A DNA stretch of 64,000 nt, from the NCBI RefSeq assembly GCF_052103615.1, contig NZ_JBQEKA010000007.1:1-64000 (forward strand), written 5' to 3'. The notes under the pieces were generated by a model, which saw only the letters and a program-made list of their open reading frames with translations, was not told where the DNA came from and did not search any database. Positions 1-7,909 of the stretch are shown here, piece by piece; the stretch's first letter is position 1, and each line of letters opens with the position of its first letter. The DNA comes from Kerstersia sp052103615. GTDB taxonomy: Bacteria > Pseudomonadota > Gammaproteobacteria > Burkholderiales > Burkholderiaceae_B. The position numbers and the translations under genes were made by a program.

Positions 1-875
1 GTTTCGTCGGTATTGGTGAAGTCGGCGCGCAGCTTGAGTGTGCCGGTGGCGGTATCTATACGGTTATCCAGCGTGCCCAGGGTGCCGCGCGCCAGCAGGG
101 TCTGGTCATTGCGATCCCAGGCTTCCACCGCCAGCGTGGTGCCGCCATGCAGGGCGTCTAGCAGCCCGGGCAGGCGATTTTCCGGAATGGAAAAGACGAC
201 GGAAATCGGCTGCATCTGGGTGATAACGGCCAGGCCGGTGCTGTCGCTGGCGCGCACCAGGTTGCCTGCATCGACCTGGCGCAGGCCGATGCGGCCGGAA
301 ATGGGCGCGGTAATGGTGGTGTACGACAGTTGCAGGCGCGCATGATCGACGCGTGCCTGGTCGATGCGGATGGTGCCTTTGTACTGCTGGGCCAGCGCCT
401 GCTGGCTATCGAGTTCCTGGCGGGCGATGGAGTCTTGTTTGAACAGGGTCTGGTAGCGCTGCAACTTCAATTCGGCGTTACGCAATTGCGCCGTGTTTTG
501 CTGCAACTGCCCTTCGGCCTCTGATAGCGCGATGCGGTAGGGGGCCGGGTCGATACGCGCCAGCACCTCGCCTTGCTTGACGTATTGGCCTTCGCGGAAG
601 GCCACGTCTATCAGCTCGCCATCGACGCGGCTGCGTATGGTCACGGTATTGAGCGGCGTGACAGTGCCGATGGCGCGTATCCATTCGCTCAAGGCTTCCT
701 GGCGCGCGGGCGCCAGGCGTACCGGCGCGGGCAGGTTCCAGGTGGAAAAGCCGCTAGGCGGCGGGGCAGGCGGGGCGATAACGTAGCGCCAGAGCAGGGC
801 GCCGGCGCCCGCCAGCATGGCGAGCAGCATCAGAAGCCGGAACAGGCGGTGGCGGGATGGGCGCGGCGGGCTCAT
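1..875 (-). CDS. mdtA: RND efflux periplasmic adaptor, MdtA-like (C-terminus off the left edge)
   Basis: Membrane-fusion subunit of a tripartite RND multidrug efflux pump, linking an inner-membrane pump to an outer-membrane channel. Reading from the ATG at 875 gives about 291 codons without a stop, running off the window edge. Visible parts in order: membrane anchor at about 12-31; first lipoyl half with RSRVDGELID (81-90); a Gln-rich alpha-hairpin (about 115-180) with ARQELDSQQAL; second lipoyl half with TAPISGRIGL (189-198); start of the beta-barrel with FSIPEN and VEAWDRN. The match to the MdtA family, as opposed to other adaptors, is close over the whole stretch. It follows the Nudix-fusion gene in the same direction after 32 bp. 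The RND pump subunits would lie beyond the left edge. Confidence 0.9.
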   Translation of the reverse strand, partial: MSPPRPSRHRLFRLLMLLAMLAGAGALLWRYVIAPPAPPPSGFSTWNLPAPVRLAPARQEALSEWIRAIGTVTPLNTVTIRSRVDGELIDVAFREGQYVKQGEVLARIDPAPYRIALSEAEGQLQQNTAQLRNAELKLQRYQTLFKQDSIARQELDSQQALAQQYKGTIRIDQARVDHARLQLSYTTITAPISGRIGLRQVDAGNLVRASDSTGLAVITQMQPISVVFSIPENRLPGLLDALHGGTTLAVEAWDRNDQTLLARGTLGTLDNRIDTATGTLKLRADFTNTDE

Positions 876-907
876 GGCGGGGGGTGGGCCAGGGGGCGGA
901 GAGGGAA

Positions 908-1879
908 TCAGCCGGGAATGATGGCGCGGATGCCGGCAATGCCGTGCGCGCCGTGATGATGCGCTGTTTCCAGGGTATCAGGCGACTGGCCGCCGATGGC
1001 ATACACAGGCAGGCCGGCATCGGCCAGCTGGCGCGTGAAGCCTTCCCATTCCAGCACCGGGCTGCCCGGGTGGCTGGCTGTCGGCTGCACTGGGCCGAGC
1101 ACGGCGAAGTCAGCCTGCAGCCGGCGGGCATGCGCCAGCCCGACACTGTCGTGCGCCGAAATGCCCAGCAGGTGATAGGGGCGCAGGGCCGGGCGGGTCG
1201 TGGTGGCGCGGGCGTCGGCGGCGCGCAGATGCACCCCGTCGGCTTGTTGCCACCATTCCTGCGGGTGCACGCTGTTGACCAGCACCCGGGCGCCTGCCGC
1301 ATGACAGCGCTCGCGCACGGCTTGCAGTGCGGCCAGCGCGCTGGCGTCGGCCGGGCCGCCGTTGGCCCAGCCCGGTTCACGGAACTGAACCAGCGCCAGG
1401 CCGCGCGCCAGGGCACGGTCCAAGCGCTGCAGATAGGCATCCAGCTGGTCTGTGCCGCCGATGGCGGTGACGCCATAAACGTCGGGCAGTTGCAGCCAGC
1501 GCAGCGGCGGGTAGGCCGCGGGCAGCAGTTGCGGCAGTTCCAGCGCGTCGTGCGGCGTGAACCAGCCCAGGGTCTGGTGTTCTTCCGGGCGCGGTTCGCC
1601 TTCCCAGTGTTCGACGCGGCAGAAGGACAGCCGCACCGTGGCATGGGGATATTCGTGAATATAGGTGACCCACGGATAGGAACGGGTCACTTGAATGCCC
1701 AACTCTTCCTGCAATTCCCGCGCCAGCGCCTGCAAAACGGTTTCACCGGCTTCTATTTTGCCGCCGGGCAATTCCCACCAGCCCGCCCAGCTTTTATCTG
1801 CGGGACGCTGGTCTAGGAGTACGTAGCCATCAGGACGTACCAGGACACCGACTGCAACATCAAGAATTCTTCCAGGCAT
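908..1879 (-). CDS. Nudix hydrolase fused to a ThiE-like domain
   Basis: Two-domain protein of 323 residues. The N-terminal half is a MutT-type Nudix pyrophosphohydrolase with a complete Nudix box (Gly40, Glu46, Arg54-Glu55, Glu58-Glu59, Gly61), the type that cleans 8-oxo-dGTP or similar nucleotides. The C-terminal half (about 140-323) has the thiamine-phosphate-synthase fold: DVYGVTAIGG, LVQFREPG, DGVHLRA, LGPVQPTASHPG, VYAIGG. Residues that bind pyrophosphate and magnesium in true ThiE are changed here (REPG in place of RxK, VNSVHP in place of the INDD-like motif). This ThiE-like half is therefore probably not a thiamine phosphate synthase, and a real thiE lies 8 kb away. Start ATG 1879. 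MutT-ThiE fusions are known in beta- and gammaproteobacteria; their second function is not settled. Confidence 0.9.
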   Translation of the reverse strand: MPGRILDVAVGVLVRPDGYVLLDQRPADKSWAGWWELPGGKIEAGETVLQALARELQEELGIQVTRSYPWVTYIHEYPHATVRLSFCRVEHWEGEPRPEEHQTLGWFTPHDALELPQLLPAAYPPLRWLQLPDVYGVTAIGGTDQLDAYLQRLDRALARGLALVQFREPGWANGGPADASALAALQAVRERCHAAGARVLVNSVHPQEWWQQADGVHLRAADARATTTRPALRPYHLLGISAHDSVGLAHARRLQADFAVLGPVQPTASHPGSPVLEWEGFTRQLADAGLPVYAIGGQSPDTLETAHHHGAHGIAGIRAIIPG

Positions 1880-1920
1880 GGGTATTCGGGGCTTTCTGTT
1901 TCGTGGTTGCTAGGTTGTGT

Positions 1921-1943
1921 CGCGGGCGGCGGCGCCGCCCGCG
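1921..1943 (-). terminator. GC-only hairpin after the DUF815 ATPase gene
   Basis: Perfect 10-bp inverted repeat with a 3-base loop just past the ATPase stop codon (1956). No T-run follows in the minus direction, so it is at best a weak or factor-dependent terminator, or an mRNA 3'-end stabiliser. Confidence 0.4.
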
Positions 1944-1955
1944 AGGCCAGGGCCG

Positions 1956-2831
1956 TCAGGCTAGGCGGGCCACCCAGTCGCGGGCGAACTGCCGTGCCAC
2001 ACGGCCTGAGCGCGAGCCGCGCTCCAGTGCCCATTGCAGGGCTTCCATACGCCAGGGCTGGTTGCCATCATCCGCGCCGCCGAGTTCCTTGACCCAGTGC
2101 GCCACGATATCGAGGTAATCGTTCTGGCGGAAGGGATGGAAAGATAGCCAGAGGCCGAAGCGTTCCGACAAGGATACCTTTTCTTCGACGGCTTCGCCCG
2201 GATGGATTTCGCCGTCGTCGCGCATGGTGCTCTGGAGATTCTCGCTATGGTACTCCGGCATCAGGTGGCGCCGGTTGGAGGTCGCGTAGATCAGCAGCTT
2301 GTCATCGGCTGCGGCGATCGAACCGTCGAGCACGGATTTGAGCGCTTTGTAGCCGGCCTCGCCAGTCTCGAAAGACAGGTCATCGCTGAAGACGATGAAG
2401 CGTTCGGGGCGGGCCACGATGAGGTCGATGATTTCCGGCAGGTCGCCCAGGTCTTCCTTATCGACTTCGATCAGGCGTAGGCCCTGGCTGGCATAGGTAA
2501 GCAGCATGGCGCGCACCAACGAGCTTTTGCCCGTGCCGCGGGCGCCTGTCATGAGGACGTTGTTGGCGGGCTTGCCTGCGACGAAATGGCGGGTGTTGCG
2601 GTCCAGAATCTCTTTCTGGCGTTCAACATGGCGCAAGTCATCCAGCGCAATGGCGCTGACGCGCGGGACGGCTTCTAGCCAGCCGCTGGCACCGCGCTTG
2701 CGCCAGCGGTAAGCCTGCGCAGACCAGTCTGTCGGGGGCGGGGCGGGTGGCAGCCAGGCTTCCAGCCGCGCCAGCACCCGCGAGGCCTGGGCCATCAGTT
2801 GGGCCAGATCTTCGGGTTGATTTGAATTCAT
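1956..2831 (-). CDS. DUF815-family AAA-type ATPase
   Basis: P-loop ATPase of 291 residues of unknown cellular role, conserved in proteobacteria. Walker A GARGTGKSS is at 96-104, a Walker B-like FIVFSDD at 145-151, and a sensor-1-like YATSNRRHL at 182-190. A basic C-terminal helix (SGRVARQFARDWVARL) resembles the AAA lid. It starts 6 bp after the argJ stop, so the two are co-transcribed. The argJ-ATPase-Nudix order is shared by many Burkholderiales, but that does not explain what the ATPase acts on. No membrane segments are visible, so it should be cytoplasmic. Confidence 0.88.
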   Translation of the reverse strand: MNSNQPEDLAQLMAQASRVLARLEAWLPPAPPPTDWSAQAYRWRKRGASGWLEAVPRVSAIALDDLRHVERQKEILDRNTRHFVAGKPANNVLMTGARGTGKSSLVRAMLLTYASQGLRLIEVDKEDLGDLPEIIDLIVARPERFIVFSDDLSFETGEAGYKALKSVLDGSIAAADDKLLIYATSNRRHLMPEYHSENLQSTMRDDGEIHPGEAVEEKVSLSERFGLWLSFHPFRQNDYLDIVAHWVKELGGADDGNQPWRMEALQWALERGSRSGRVARQFARDWVARLA

Positions 2832-2837
2832 GAAATC

Positions 2838-4070
2838 TCAGGAACGATAGTCTGCATTAATGGAAACGTAATCGTGCGAGAAGTCGCAGGTGTAAACGGT
2901 GTCGCTGACCTGGCCGCGGCCCAGGGCGATGCGTACCAGGATTTCCGCCTGCTGCATGACACGCTGGCCGTCGGTTTCCTGGTAATCGGGGTTGCGGCCG
3001 CCGTCTTGGGCGACCAGAACATCGCCCAGCCATAGGCGCAGCTTGCTGACGTCAAGGTCATCAACGCCGGCGTAGCCGATGGCAGCCAGGATACGGCCCA
3101 GATTGGGGTCCGACGCGTAGAAGGCAGTCTTGACCAGCGGTGACTGGGCAACCGAGTAGGCGATTTTCAGCGCTTCTTCGGTATTGGCCGCTTCTTCCAC
3201 CTGGATCGTCATGAACTTGGTGGCACCTTCGGCATCGCGCACGATTTTCTGTGCCAGATCGCGCGCGGCATCGGTCAGGGCCGTGCGCAGGGCCGGATAG
3301 GCAGGATGGCTGGCATCGTCGATCTGCACGCCGCTCTTGCCGGTGGCGATGACGATAAAGGAGTCGTTGGTGGAGGTGTCGCCATCGACGGTAATACGGT
3401 TGAATGATTGGTTGGCGATTTCCAGCGCCAGTTCGCGCAGCAGCGCCGGCGCGATACCGGCGTCGGTGGCGAGGTAGCCCAGCATGGTTGCCATATTGGG
3501 GCGGATCATGCCCGCGCCCTTGCTGATGCCGGTGATGGTGACGGTCTTGCCGTCTAGCGTCAGCTGGCGCGAATGAATTTTCGGCTGCGTGTCCGTGGTC
3601 ATGATGCTGTGCGCCGCGTCAAACCAGTGCGCGGGCGCCAGATCGGCAATGGCCGCGGGCAGGGCGGCGACGATGCGGTCCACGGGCAGCGGCTCCAGGA
3701 TCACGCCGGTGGAAAAAGGCAGCACCTGTTCACGCGCCAGGCCCAGCAGACCAGCCAGCGCATCGCAGGTTTGTTCGGTATGGGCCAGGCCGCTGGCGCC
3801 AGTGCCGGCATTGGCGTTGCCGGTATTGATGACCAGCGCGGCGATGTCGGTGCCGCTGGCCAGATGGCTTTCACAGACCTGCACCGGGGCGGCACGGAAG
3901 CGGTTGCGCGTGAACACGCCAGCGACGCTGCTGCCCGGCGCAAGTCGGAAGACTGTCAGGTCGCGCTTGCCGCTGCCTGCCTTCTTGACGCCGGCGGAGG
4001 CGATGCCGATTTCAACGCCGGCGACGGAATGGATCTGGTCTGCGGGAGGAATCTGGAGGTTGACAGCCAT
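2838..4070 (-). CDS. argJ: Bifunctional ornithine acetyltransferase / N-acetylglutamate synthase
   Basis: Cyclic-pathway arginine synthesis enzyme that transfers the acetyl group from N-acetylornithine to glutamate. The 410-residue proprotein carries the self-cleavage site ATMLG, so Thr195 becomes the N-terminal nucleophile of the beta chain after cleavage at Ala194/Thr195. Other family marks: the INTGNANAGTG oxyanion region (81-91), SKGAGMIRPNMAT before the cut, and a C-terminal CDFSHDYVSINADYRS. Length is normal for the family. The start ATG at 4070 gives MAVNLQIPP. argC, another arginine gene, lies in the same window at 39649, not linked. Monofunctional or bifunctional activity cannot be told from sequence alone. 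Confidence 0.97.
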   Translation of the reverse strand: MAVNLQIPPADQIHSVAGVEIGIASAGVKKAGSGKRDLTVFRLAPGSSVAGVFTRNRFRAAPVQVCESHLASGTDIAALVINTGNANAGTGASGLAHTEQTCDALAGLLGLAREQVLPFSTGVILEPLPVDRIVAALPAAIADLAPAHWFDAAHSIMTTDTQPKIHSRQLTLDGKTVTITGISKGAGMIRPNMATMLGYLATDAGIAPALLRELALEIANQSFNRITVDGDTSTNDSFIVIATGKSGVQIDDASHPAYPALRTALTDAARDLAQKIVRDAEGATKFMTIQVEEAANTEEALKIAYSVAQSPLVKTAFYASDPNLGRILAAIGYAGVDDLDVSKLRLWLGDVLVAQDGGRNPDYQETDGQRVMQQAEILVRIALGRGQVSDTVYTCDFSHDYVSINADYRS

Positions 4071-4376
4071 GTGACTTGCCTTGAAAGGGAAAACAGCGCC
4101 GGAGGCGGCGGATGACAGACTGCCATTATGGCAAATCCAGAGCGCCGGTGGCGGTCATGAGGGGACAAAGTCGCGCAGCGTTCCCGTGCGGCACGGCAAT
4201 GAGGGGCAAATATCAGGATTTCAGGCCGCGCGTCATCCCGCAGTTGGGGGATGTGGGTTAGGCCGCTTTCTTCTTATAAACCGTAAAAAAATGCAAGGAA
4301 ATGTCATCCGCTTGGACAGCTTCCTGCAGGGCGCCCCACAGGGGACGGGTTGAACGGTGGAGAGAAGGGGAAGACC
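4071..4376. other. Divergent intergenic region between argJ and the lipoprotein operon
   Basis: About 306 bp with no convincing gene. It must hold the promoters for argJ (minus) and for the lipoprotein operon (plus). A TATAAA-like hexamer at 4275-4280, followed by an A-run, could be a -10 for the plus direction, but no good -35 is paired with it. A GAGAAGGGG ribosome-binding site precedes the ATG at 4377. Confidence 0.5.
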
Positions 4377-5783
4377 ATGATTCTGCAACGTGGAGCATGT
4401 CTGGTGGCAGCAGGGCTGCTGGCGGGCTGTGCGGCAACGCATGACAGCAAGGTAGGGGAAAGCGCGAACGATCTTGCGGCTGGTCTGCTGGATTCCGCCA
4501 TCCTGCGGGTGGATACTCAGATGCAGGGGGAGGCGGGAGACGATTTGCTGCTGAATCTGGAGAAAGGCGAGTTGCTGCGCGTGGCGGCCCGTTATGAGGA
4601 AAGCCAGCAGGCCCTGGAAACGGCGGATGTCACGGTCCGGGCCTGGGAGGATCAGGTGCGCGGCGCGCTGGCGGCCGTGGGAACGCAGATCGGCGCGACG
4701 CTGTTTGGCGATGGCATGCGCGATTACGAAGGCCAGGACTACGAGAAAGTCATGTTGACCACGCGCATGGCCATGAACCGCCTGAATATGGGGGATCTGG
4801 AAAATGCGCGTGTCGATATCCGCCGTACCCATGAACGTGAATCCTTGATCGCTCAGGCGCGTGAGCGCGCCAATGCCGAGGCTGAGCAGGAGGCGCTGGA
4901 TCAGGGGGTAGAGGTTGAGCAGAAAGAGATCAGCGGCTACCCCGTGGAAGTGTTCGATGACCCGGCTGTCATTGGTCTGAAAAATGGCTACCAGAACGCG
5001 CTTAGCCATTATCTGGCGGGCTTTGTTTATGAAACCATGAATGAGCCCAGCCTGGCCGCAGCAGGCTATCGCCAGGCGATCGAATTGCGGCCTGACGAAG
5101 CCGCCTTGCAAACCGGATTGCAAGGCCTGGCGGAACGGCAGCAGCGTCTTGCGGCGGGTCAGGAGGCCGACGTTTTGTTCGTGATCGAAACCGGGCTTGC
5201 GCCCGCCCGTCGTTCACAATCCATTGTGCTACCGGTGCCCACGCGCAATGGCCTGCTGACGCTGGCCACGGCATTTCCCGTGATTCAGCCCAATCCCTAT
5301 GCGCTGGACCTGCAGCAGATTTCGGTAGCGGGCCAGGCCGTGCCCGTGGCCCAGGCGACCGACCTCAACGCCATGGCGCGCCGGGCGCTGCGTGACGAGT
5401 TGCCCGGCATGCTGACACGTTCGTCGATCCGGCTGGTGACCAAGGCGGTGCTGCAAAACGAAATCAACCAGCAGGCCGGGCCGCTGGCCGGACTTTTTGC
5501 GGCGCTGGTGTCGGCGGCAACCGAGCCTAAGGCCGATGACCGCATGTGGCGCATGTTGCCCGAACGGGTGTATCTGGCGCGGGCATTCGTGCCGCACGGC
5601 CAGCACGAACTGAAATTGTCCGAAGACGGGCATGCCGCCAGGACGCTGGAGGTGCGGGGGCGGCGCATGGTCGTGCCGGTAAGAATGCTCAGCACCGTAA
5701 CGTATTTCGGCGAACCGGCCTATCTGGATGGCGCGGCGGCTGAAACCGCGCTGCCTGTGGCCGTGGTGCAGGAAGCGCAATAG
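4377..5783 (+). CDS. COG3014-like outer-membrane lipoprotein with TPR-like segment
   Basis: Predicted lipoprotein of 468 residues. The signal peptide ends in a lipobox LLAGC with Cys18 as the lipidated residue; the next residues (AATHD) have no clear inner-membrane retention signal, so the outer membrane is likely. The mature part is helical, with a TPR-like segment near 220-260 (YLAGFVYETMNEPSLAAAGY). A beta-rich C-terminal half follows. The start ATG 4377 was chosen over the upstream in-frame ATG 4350 because it follows GAGAAGGGG and gives a clean signal peptide. It resembles COG3014-type proteins found beside ycfL and lpoB homologues. Function is unknown; context suggests envelope or peptidoglycan-synthase control. 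Confidence 0.8.
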   Translation: MILQRGACLVAAGLLAGCAATHDSKVGESANDLAAGLLDSAILRVDTQMQGEAGDDLLLNLEKGELLRVAARYEESQQALETADVTVRAWEDQVRGALAAVGTQIGATLFGDGMRDYEGQDYEKVMLTTRMAMNRLNMGDLENARVDIRRTHERESLIAQARERANAEAEQEALDQGVEVEQKEISGYPVEVFDDPAVIGLKNGYQNALSHYLAGFVYETMNEPSLAAAGYRQAIELRPDEAALQTGLQGLAERQQRLAAGQEADVLFVIETGLAPARRSQSIVLPVPTRNGLLTLATAFPVIQPNPYALDLQQISVAGQAVPVAQATDLNAMARRALRDELPGMLTRSSIRLVTKAVLQNEINQQAGPLAGLFAALVSAATEPKADDRMWRMLPERVYLARAFVPHGQHELKLSEDGHAARTLEVRGRRMVVPVRMLSTVTYFGEPAYLDGAAAETALPVAVVQEAQ

Positions 5784-5823
5784 CGGGTTCGGGCCAGCCA
5801 TCATTTCTTTTCAGGAAAGCATC

Positions 5824-6273
5824 ATGAATCACAAAGCCAATCTGCGCCTGGCCGCATCGGGCCTGGCCGTGCTGTTGCTGGTTGCCTGCGCGCAGCAGGG
5901 CCGCAGCGTATCGCAACCGGAACCCCTGGCTCCTGCTTCGCCGGAAGCGGCCCTGTTGCCGGCTTACGCCGCCTCGGCGGGTATTGCCAGCAAGCTGATC
6001 GTGCCGCAGTCCATGCATGACTTGCGGGTGGTGGATCTGCGTTCGCAGCGGGTCAATGAACTCTTGACGGCGCAAGCCGAGATTGCCAATGGCAGCAGCA
6101 GCCCGCGCCGCCTGTTCTACCGCTTCCTTTGGCTCAATGCCGACGGCGGGCTGAGCGGGCGTGAAGAACCCTGGAAGGAATTGTCGTTCCTGGGACGGCA
6201 GAACCATTTCGTGAAAGGGATAGCAGCGCGTCCGGATGCCGTGGATTTCCGGCTCGAATTGCGTGCCGAATAA
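5824..6273 (+). CDS. YcfL-like (DUF1425) lipoprotein
   Basis: Small lipoprotein of 149 residues, second gene of the operon, 40 bp after the COG3014-like gene. The N-terminus has a signal peptide with lipobox LVAC, Cys22 being the acylated residue. The mature domain is a small beta-sandwich of the YcfL type: LRVVDLRSQRVNELLTAQAEIANG, shown here only as LRVVDLRSQR and LTAQAEIAN, then RFLWLNADG and EPWKELSF. In E. coli ycfL sits next to lpoB, and the same pairing here supports the call. An in-frame ATG at 5728 exists but would precede the signal peptide by 32 residues and overlap the upstream gene. Confidence 0.85.
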   Translation: MNHKANLRLAASGLAVLLLVACAQQGRSVSQPEPLAPASPEAALLPAYAASAGIASKLIVPQSMHDLRVVDLRSQRVNELLTAQAEIANGSSSPRRLFYRFLWLNADGGLSGREEPWKELSFLGRQNHFVKGIAARPDAVDFRLELRAE

Positions 6274-6387
6274 ATTGCGTGCTGAATCAATTGCGCTCCG
6301 ATGAATCAGGCGGCTGCGCCAGCCCCGCGTGTTGCCGCGACGGGGTGGCCAGCCGCGCCACGCTGGATTTTTCTGGGGGTACCCATC

Positions 6388-6999
6388 ATGCTGTCTATTG
6401 ATTTCCTGCCGCGCGCTGTCCGTGGCCTGGCCCTGACGGGCGCATTGGGATTGGCGGGCTGCCAGTCCAGCCTGCCGCTGGTGAGCGGTTCGGGCGATGT
6501 GGTCTATGGCGACCCGACGGCGGTCGAAAACGTGACCAATGAATTCGGCTCGACCGATTTGCAGCGCCTGGCGGAAAGCATGACTGCTTCGCTGCTGCAA
6601 AGCCCTGCCTTGGCAGGCCGCCCGACGGTGTCGCTGGATCCCGTGCTGAACAAGACCAGTGAATATATCGACACCGGCACGATCATGCTGCGCATCCAGA
6701 CTGCGCTGGTTAACAGCGGCAAAGTGCGTTTCGTGGCGAGCCATGCCGAGATGGGCACGGCAGTCCGGGAGCTGCAGCGCCAGAACCAGAGCGGGCTGTA
6801 TAAGGCCAATGGCCGGGCGCGCTCCGGGCAGATGGAGGGCGCGCAGTTCCGCATCGAGGGCGAAATTTCGTCCATCGTCAAACGGTCTTCCAGCATCAAG
6901 GATGTGTACTACGTGATGACGCTCAAACTCTTTGATGCCGAGTCCGGTGTGATTGAGTGGCAGGATCAGGCGGAATTGCGCAAGTCCTCGCGGCGCTAA
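6388..6999 (+). CDS. LpoB-like penicillin-binding-protein activator lipoprotein
   Basis: Predicted outer-membrane lipoprotein of 203 residues. In E. coli LpoB reaches through the peptidoglycan to activate PBP1b; the same role is inferred here from family resemblance. The lipobox is LAGC with Cys25 lipidated, followed by a short linker (QSSLPLVSGSGD) much shorter than the disordered linker of the E. coli protein. The globular part has the LpoB-type order: a helix TDLQRLAESMTASLLQSP, a strand with RPTVSLDPVLNKTSEYID, then a helical TIMLRIQTALVNSG and AQFRIEGEISS. ATG 6388 follows a TGGGGGT ribosome-binding site; the in-frame ATG at 6301 is a weaker alternative. Confidence 0.85.
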   Translation: MLSIDFLPRAVRGLALTGALGLAGCQSSLPLVSGSGDVVYGDPTAVENVTNEFGSTDLQRLAESMTASLLQSPALAGRPTVSLDPVLNKTSEYIDTGTIMLRIQTALVNSGKVRFVASHAEMGTAVRELQRQNQSGLYKANGRARSGQMEGAQFRIEGEISSIVKRSSSIKDVYYVMTLKLFDAESGVIEWQDQAELRKSSRR

Positions 7000-7034
7000 G
7001 GCTTACGCCACCTGCTTGGAATAAGGACAGAGCC

Positions 7035-7823
7035 ATGAAAAAACAGCCTATGCTGAACCGGGCGCGCGGGGCACTGCTGGCCCTGCTGTGCCTGTCGCCT
7101 GCGGTTCAGGCCGCCGGGGCGCGCGTCGCCGTGACGGATCTGGGCTATGAAGCCCAGGTCTCCGAATACTTCCGCAACGTATCGGCCGCGCAGCAGTTCA
7201 GCCAGAATGGCCTGCAGGCCGGCGGCAGCAGCAGCTTTATGCTCGAAGAGGGCACCAGAACCTATATCGTGCCGGGGGAGTTGCGCAACTTCACGGCCGA
7301 TATCAAGGGCGCGCTGGTGCGCGGCGGCAAGGTGCAGGTGGTGCAAGGGCGGCCCTACACGGGCAAGTCCGGTGAAAACGTGCATGACATCATTGCGCGT
7401 ATCCGCGCCGGTGCCTTCCCCGGCGCCGACTACGTGTTGTTCGGCACCGTCAGCGATATCCAGTTCGGCGAAGGCGAAATGGGGTTTGACGGAGGCGCGC
7501 GCGCTAGTAGCCTGCAGCTTGATCTGGTGGCTGATTTCAGCCTGATCAATACGCACAATGACAACATCGTGGCCGCTTTCAGCGCGGCGGGCAGCGGCCT
7601 GGACAGCAAGATCCTGAACCATGCTGGCGACCGCGCCAGTTTGAACCGCGCCAAGGTGGTGCGGGAAACGTCGCAGCGTCTGGCCGAGGAGGTTTACCGC
7701 CAATTGACCGCTCAATTTGCCCAGGCGGGAGGCGAGCTCAGTGTCGAGGCGCCGCCCCTGCCGGCGCGGCCTGCGGCGCCCGCAGCGCCGGAACCTTCCC
7801 GTGGCGGGGTGACGGTTTACTGA
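7035..7823 (+). CDS. Secreted CsgG/LpoB-fold protein, fourth gene of the lipoprotein operon
   Basis: Protein of 262 residues with a cleavable Sec signal (probable cut after AVQA at about residue 26) and no lipobox cysteine, so it is predicted to be soluble in the periplasm, unlike its three neighbours. The mature part resembles the CsgG/LpoB nucleotide-binding-like fold: ARVAVTDLGYE, YIVPGELRNFTADIKGALV, GADYVLFGTVSDIQF, LVADFSLINTHND. It ends in a Pro/Ala-rich tail. An AAGGACA site precedes ATG 7035, 35 bp after the LpoB-like stop. It may be a partner or paralogue of the LpoB-like protein; no substrate can be inferred. Confidence 0.75.
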   Translation: MKKQPMLNRARGALLALLCLSPAVQAAGARVAVTDLGYEAQVSEYFRNVSAAQQFSQNGLQAGGSSSFMLEEGTRTYIVPGELRNFTADIKGALVRGGKVQVVQGRPYTGKSGENVHDIIARIRAGAFPGADYVLFGTVSDIQFGEGEMGFDGGARASSLQLDLVADFSLINTHNDNIVAAFSAAGSGLDSKILNHAGDRASLNRAKVVRETSQRLAEEVYRQLTAQFAQAGGELSVEAPPLPARPAAPAAPEPSRGGVTVY

Positions 7824-7832
7824 CAGCAGCGC

Positions 7833-7860
7833 TGTCCCGCCTGATTCAAGCGGGATAGTG
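7833..7860. terminator. Hairpin between convergent envelope operon and hemL
   Basis: TCCCGC and GCGGGA pair across a 9-base loop in the short space between two convergent genes. No T-run is present on either strand, so this is only a possible termination structure. Confidence 0.3.
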
Positions 7861-7909
7861 CTGAGCCGCGCGTGCCCTCGGGCCGCAGCGGCTTCACGCG
7901 GCTGCCGCG

